A stretch of 64,000 bases of DNA from positions 205,591,156-205,655,155 of the forward strand of contig CM066037.1 of the NCBI GenBank assembly GCA_033557465.1. Direction: 5' to 3'. The stretch's first letter is position 1; each line of letters starts with the position of its first letter. The DNA comes from Ichthyophis bannanicus. Its lineage: Eukaryota; Chordata; Amphibia; Gymnophiona; Ichthyophiidae. A program made the translations under genes and the position numbers. Below are positions 63,138 through 64,000 of this stretch, in pieces. A model generated the notes under the pieces. That model did not search any database and was not told the DNA's origin. It saw only the letters and a program-made list of their open reading frames with translations.

Positions 63138-63822
63138 ACCTGCATTGGAGGTGGAGGTCTCCCGGGTTGAAAGGTTTTTTCTGTTTGATCCACGGAAGAA
63201 GGTCGTGACAGGGTTGTACAAATTGATGGCGATAGATAAGGGGCGGGAACGATACCAAATTTTGTGGGAAACCGATTTGGGTATCAATTGGGAGGCCTCC
63301 ACCTGGGACCTTATTCATCGGGGGAGGTATAAGGGGATTTTAGCTACCACCTTGCTTGAGAATAACTATAAAATCATGTATAGATGGTATATGACCCCGG
63401 TACGGTTGCACACGATATATGGGAGTGTGGCTGCTACCTGTTGGCGGGCGTGTGGTGAACTTGGCACATACTTGCATATCTGGTGCAGTTGTAAGGTGGT
63501 GCAACAAATATGGGTAGAAGTTTTTGGGCTCTTGGGGGAAATTCTGGGGAAGGAGGTGGGGATGCTCCCTGAGCTGGCCCTGTTGGGGGTCCCCCCGTCT
63601 AGCTTGACCAAGGCGGAGGGCCTATTTGTGGATTTAGGGTGTGTGGCTCTTAAGGTGTTAATTGCGCGGAAATGGAAGCAAGTAACTGTCCCGCTATTGG
63701 CAGAATTTAAGGGATCCCTGGCACAGCTCTATTTGATGAGTAAGTTAACAGCACTGAAGAGAGGTACTTCACATAAATGTATGCAGGTGTGGGGGAAATA
63801 TTGTCAGTGGATTGCGCTGCAG
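63138..63822 (+). pseudogene. L1-3 ORF2 C terminus
   Basis: Continues ORF2 after DIRS-D: VERFFLFDPRKK, ILWETDLGINWEAS, MYRWYMTPVRLH, then the zinc knuckle CWRACGELGTYLHIWCSC with all CCHC ligands present, and KVLIARKWKQ. It is open to the stop at 63823-63825. The corresponding L1-1 block is at 1422-2213. Confidence 0.87.
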
Positions 63823-63825
63823 TAA

Positions 63826-64000
63826 GGGTTTGATTGCAGGTTGAGTTGCTTGACTGCATGTTGAGTTGCTTGGTTTTGTTATCCAAGGTGTTCTTGGCTG
63901 GACCTTCGGGGGCGGGAGGGGGGGGTCTAGATAGTTTGGGGGGGAAAATGAGATGTGAACTAATTACATGACAAATGTATATTGTTGATGTTCTGTATCT
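63826..64000 (+). other. L1-3 3' UTR start, truncated by the window
   Basis: Contains two G runs (about 63910-63950), as in the L1-1 3' UTR. No gene. Confidence 0.65.

Larger units (their letters stand above)
53577..64000 (+). mobile_element. L1-3: 5'-truncated L1/Tx1-like LINE, split by DIRS-D and running off the window
   Basis: Starts inside ORF1 at about 53577, then the ORF1-ORF2 spacer, ORF2 to 57558, DIRS-D, the ORF2 C terminus 63138-63822 and the start of a G-rich 3' UTR to the window end. Same domain plan as L1-1. Confidence 0.85.

Overview
The window is vertebrate nuclear DNA made almost entirely of retrotransposons. I found no cellular gene, tRNA, rRNA or CRISPR array. Six DIRS-type tyrosine-recombinase retrotransposons cover roughly half of it. 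They are mixed with L1/Tx1-like, CR1-like and L2-like LINEs. DIRS, CR1, L2 and Tx1-like L1 at this density suggest an amphibian with a large genome, perhaps a caecilian; the species is inference.

Layout. (1) 1-618 is an unassigned flank. (2) 619-15521 is one full-length minus-strand L1 (L1-1) bounded by a 13-bp target-site duplication. A CR1 (CR1-alpha) lies in its 5' UTR, and DIRS-A1 lies in that CR1. (3) 15522-17030 is AT-rich DNA with no gene. (4) 17031-25042 is DIRS-B1, split by a minus-strand L2. (5) 25043-25612 is flank plus a foldback-type repeat. (6) 25613-49905 is a nested stack. A plus-strand L2 (L2-alpha) is split by a minus-strand CR1 (CR1-beta). CR1-beta is split in turn by DIRS-B2 (itself holding CR1-gamma), a truncated L1 (L1-2), DIRS-B3 and an L2 scrap. 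L2-alpha also holds the deleted DIRS-A2. (7) 49906-52222 holds L2 remnants. (8) 52223-64000 is a plus-strand CR1 (CR1-delta) cut by L1-3, which is cut by DIRS-D and runs off the window.

Each autonomous DIRS has the same order: left inverted terminal repeat (ITR), leader, gag with a CxxC/CxxC zinc-finger-like N terminus, reverse transcriptase/RNase H, a Dam-like or unknown region, tyrosine recombinase (YR), a hairpin, an internal complementary region (ICR) and a longer right ITR. RT/RNase H would make the DNA copy, the ICR would help form a circle, and the YR would integrate it without target duplication. DIRS-D is the best preserved: pol and YR are both open and only gag is frameshifted. Two DIRS subfamilies are present. 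Type A is GC-rich with GGCGCC at the ITR palindrome centre; type B, including D, has GGTACC there. All six lie in + orientation. The most notable signals are this palindrome, the composite ICR, the conserved pre-ICR hairpin, a splice-donor/E-box motif at the right tip, and a long open -1 frame over RT/RNase H.
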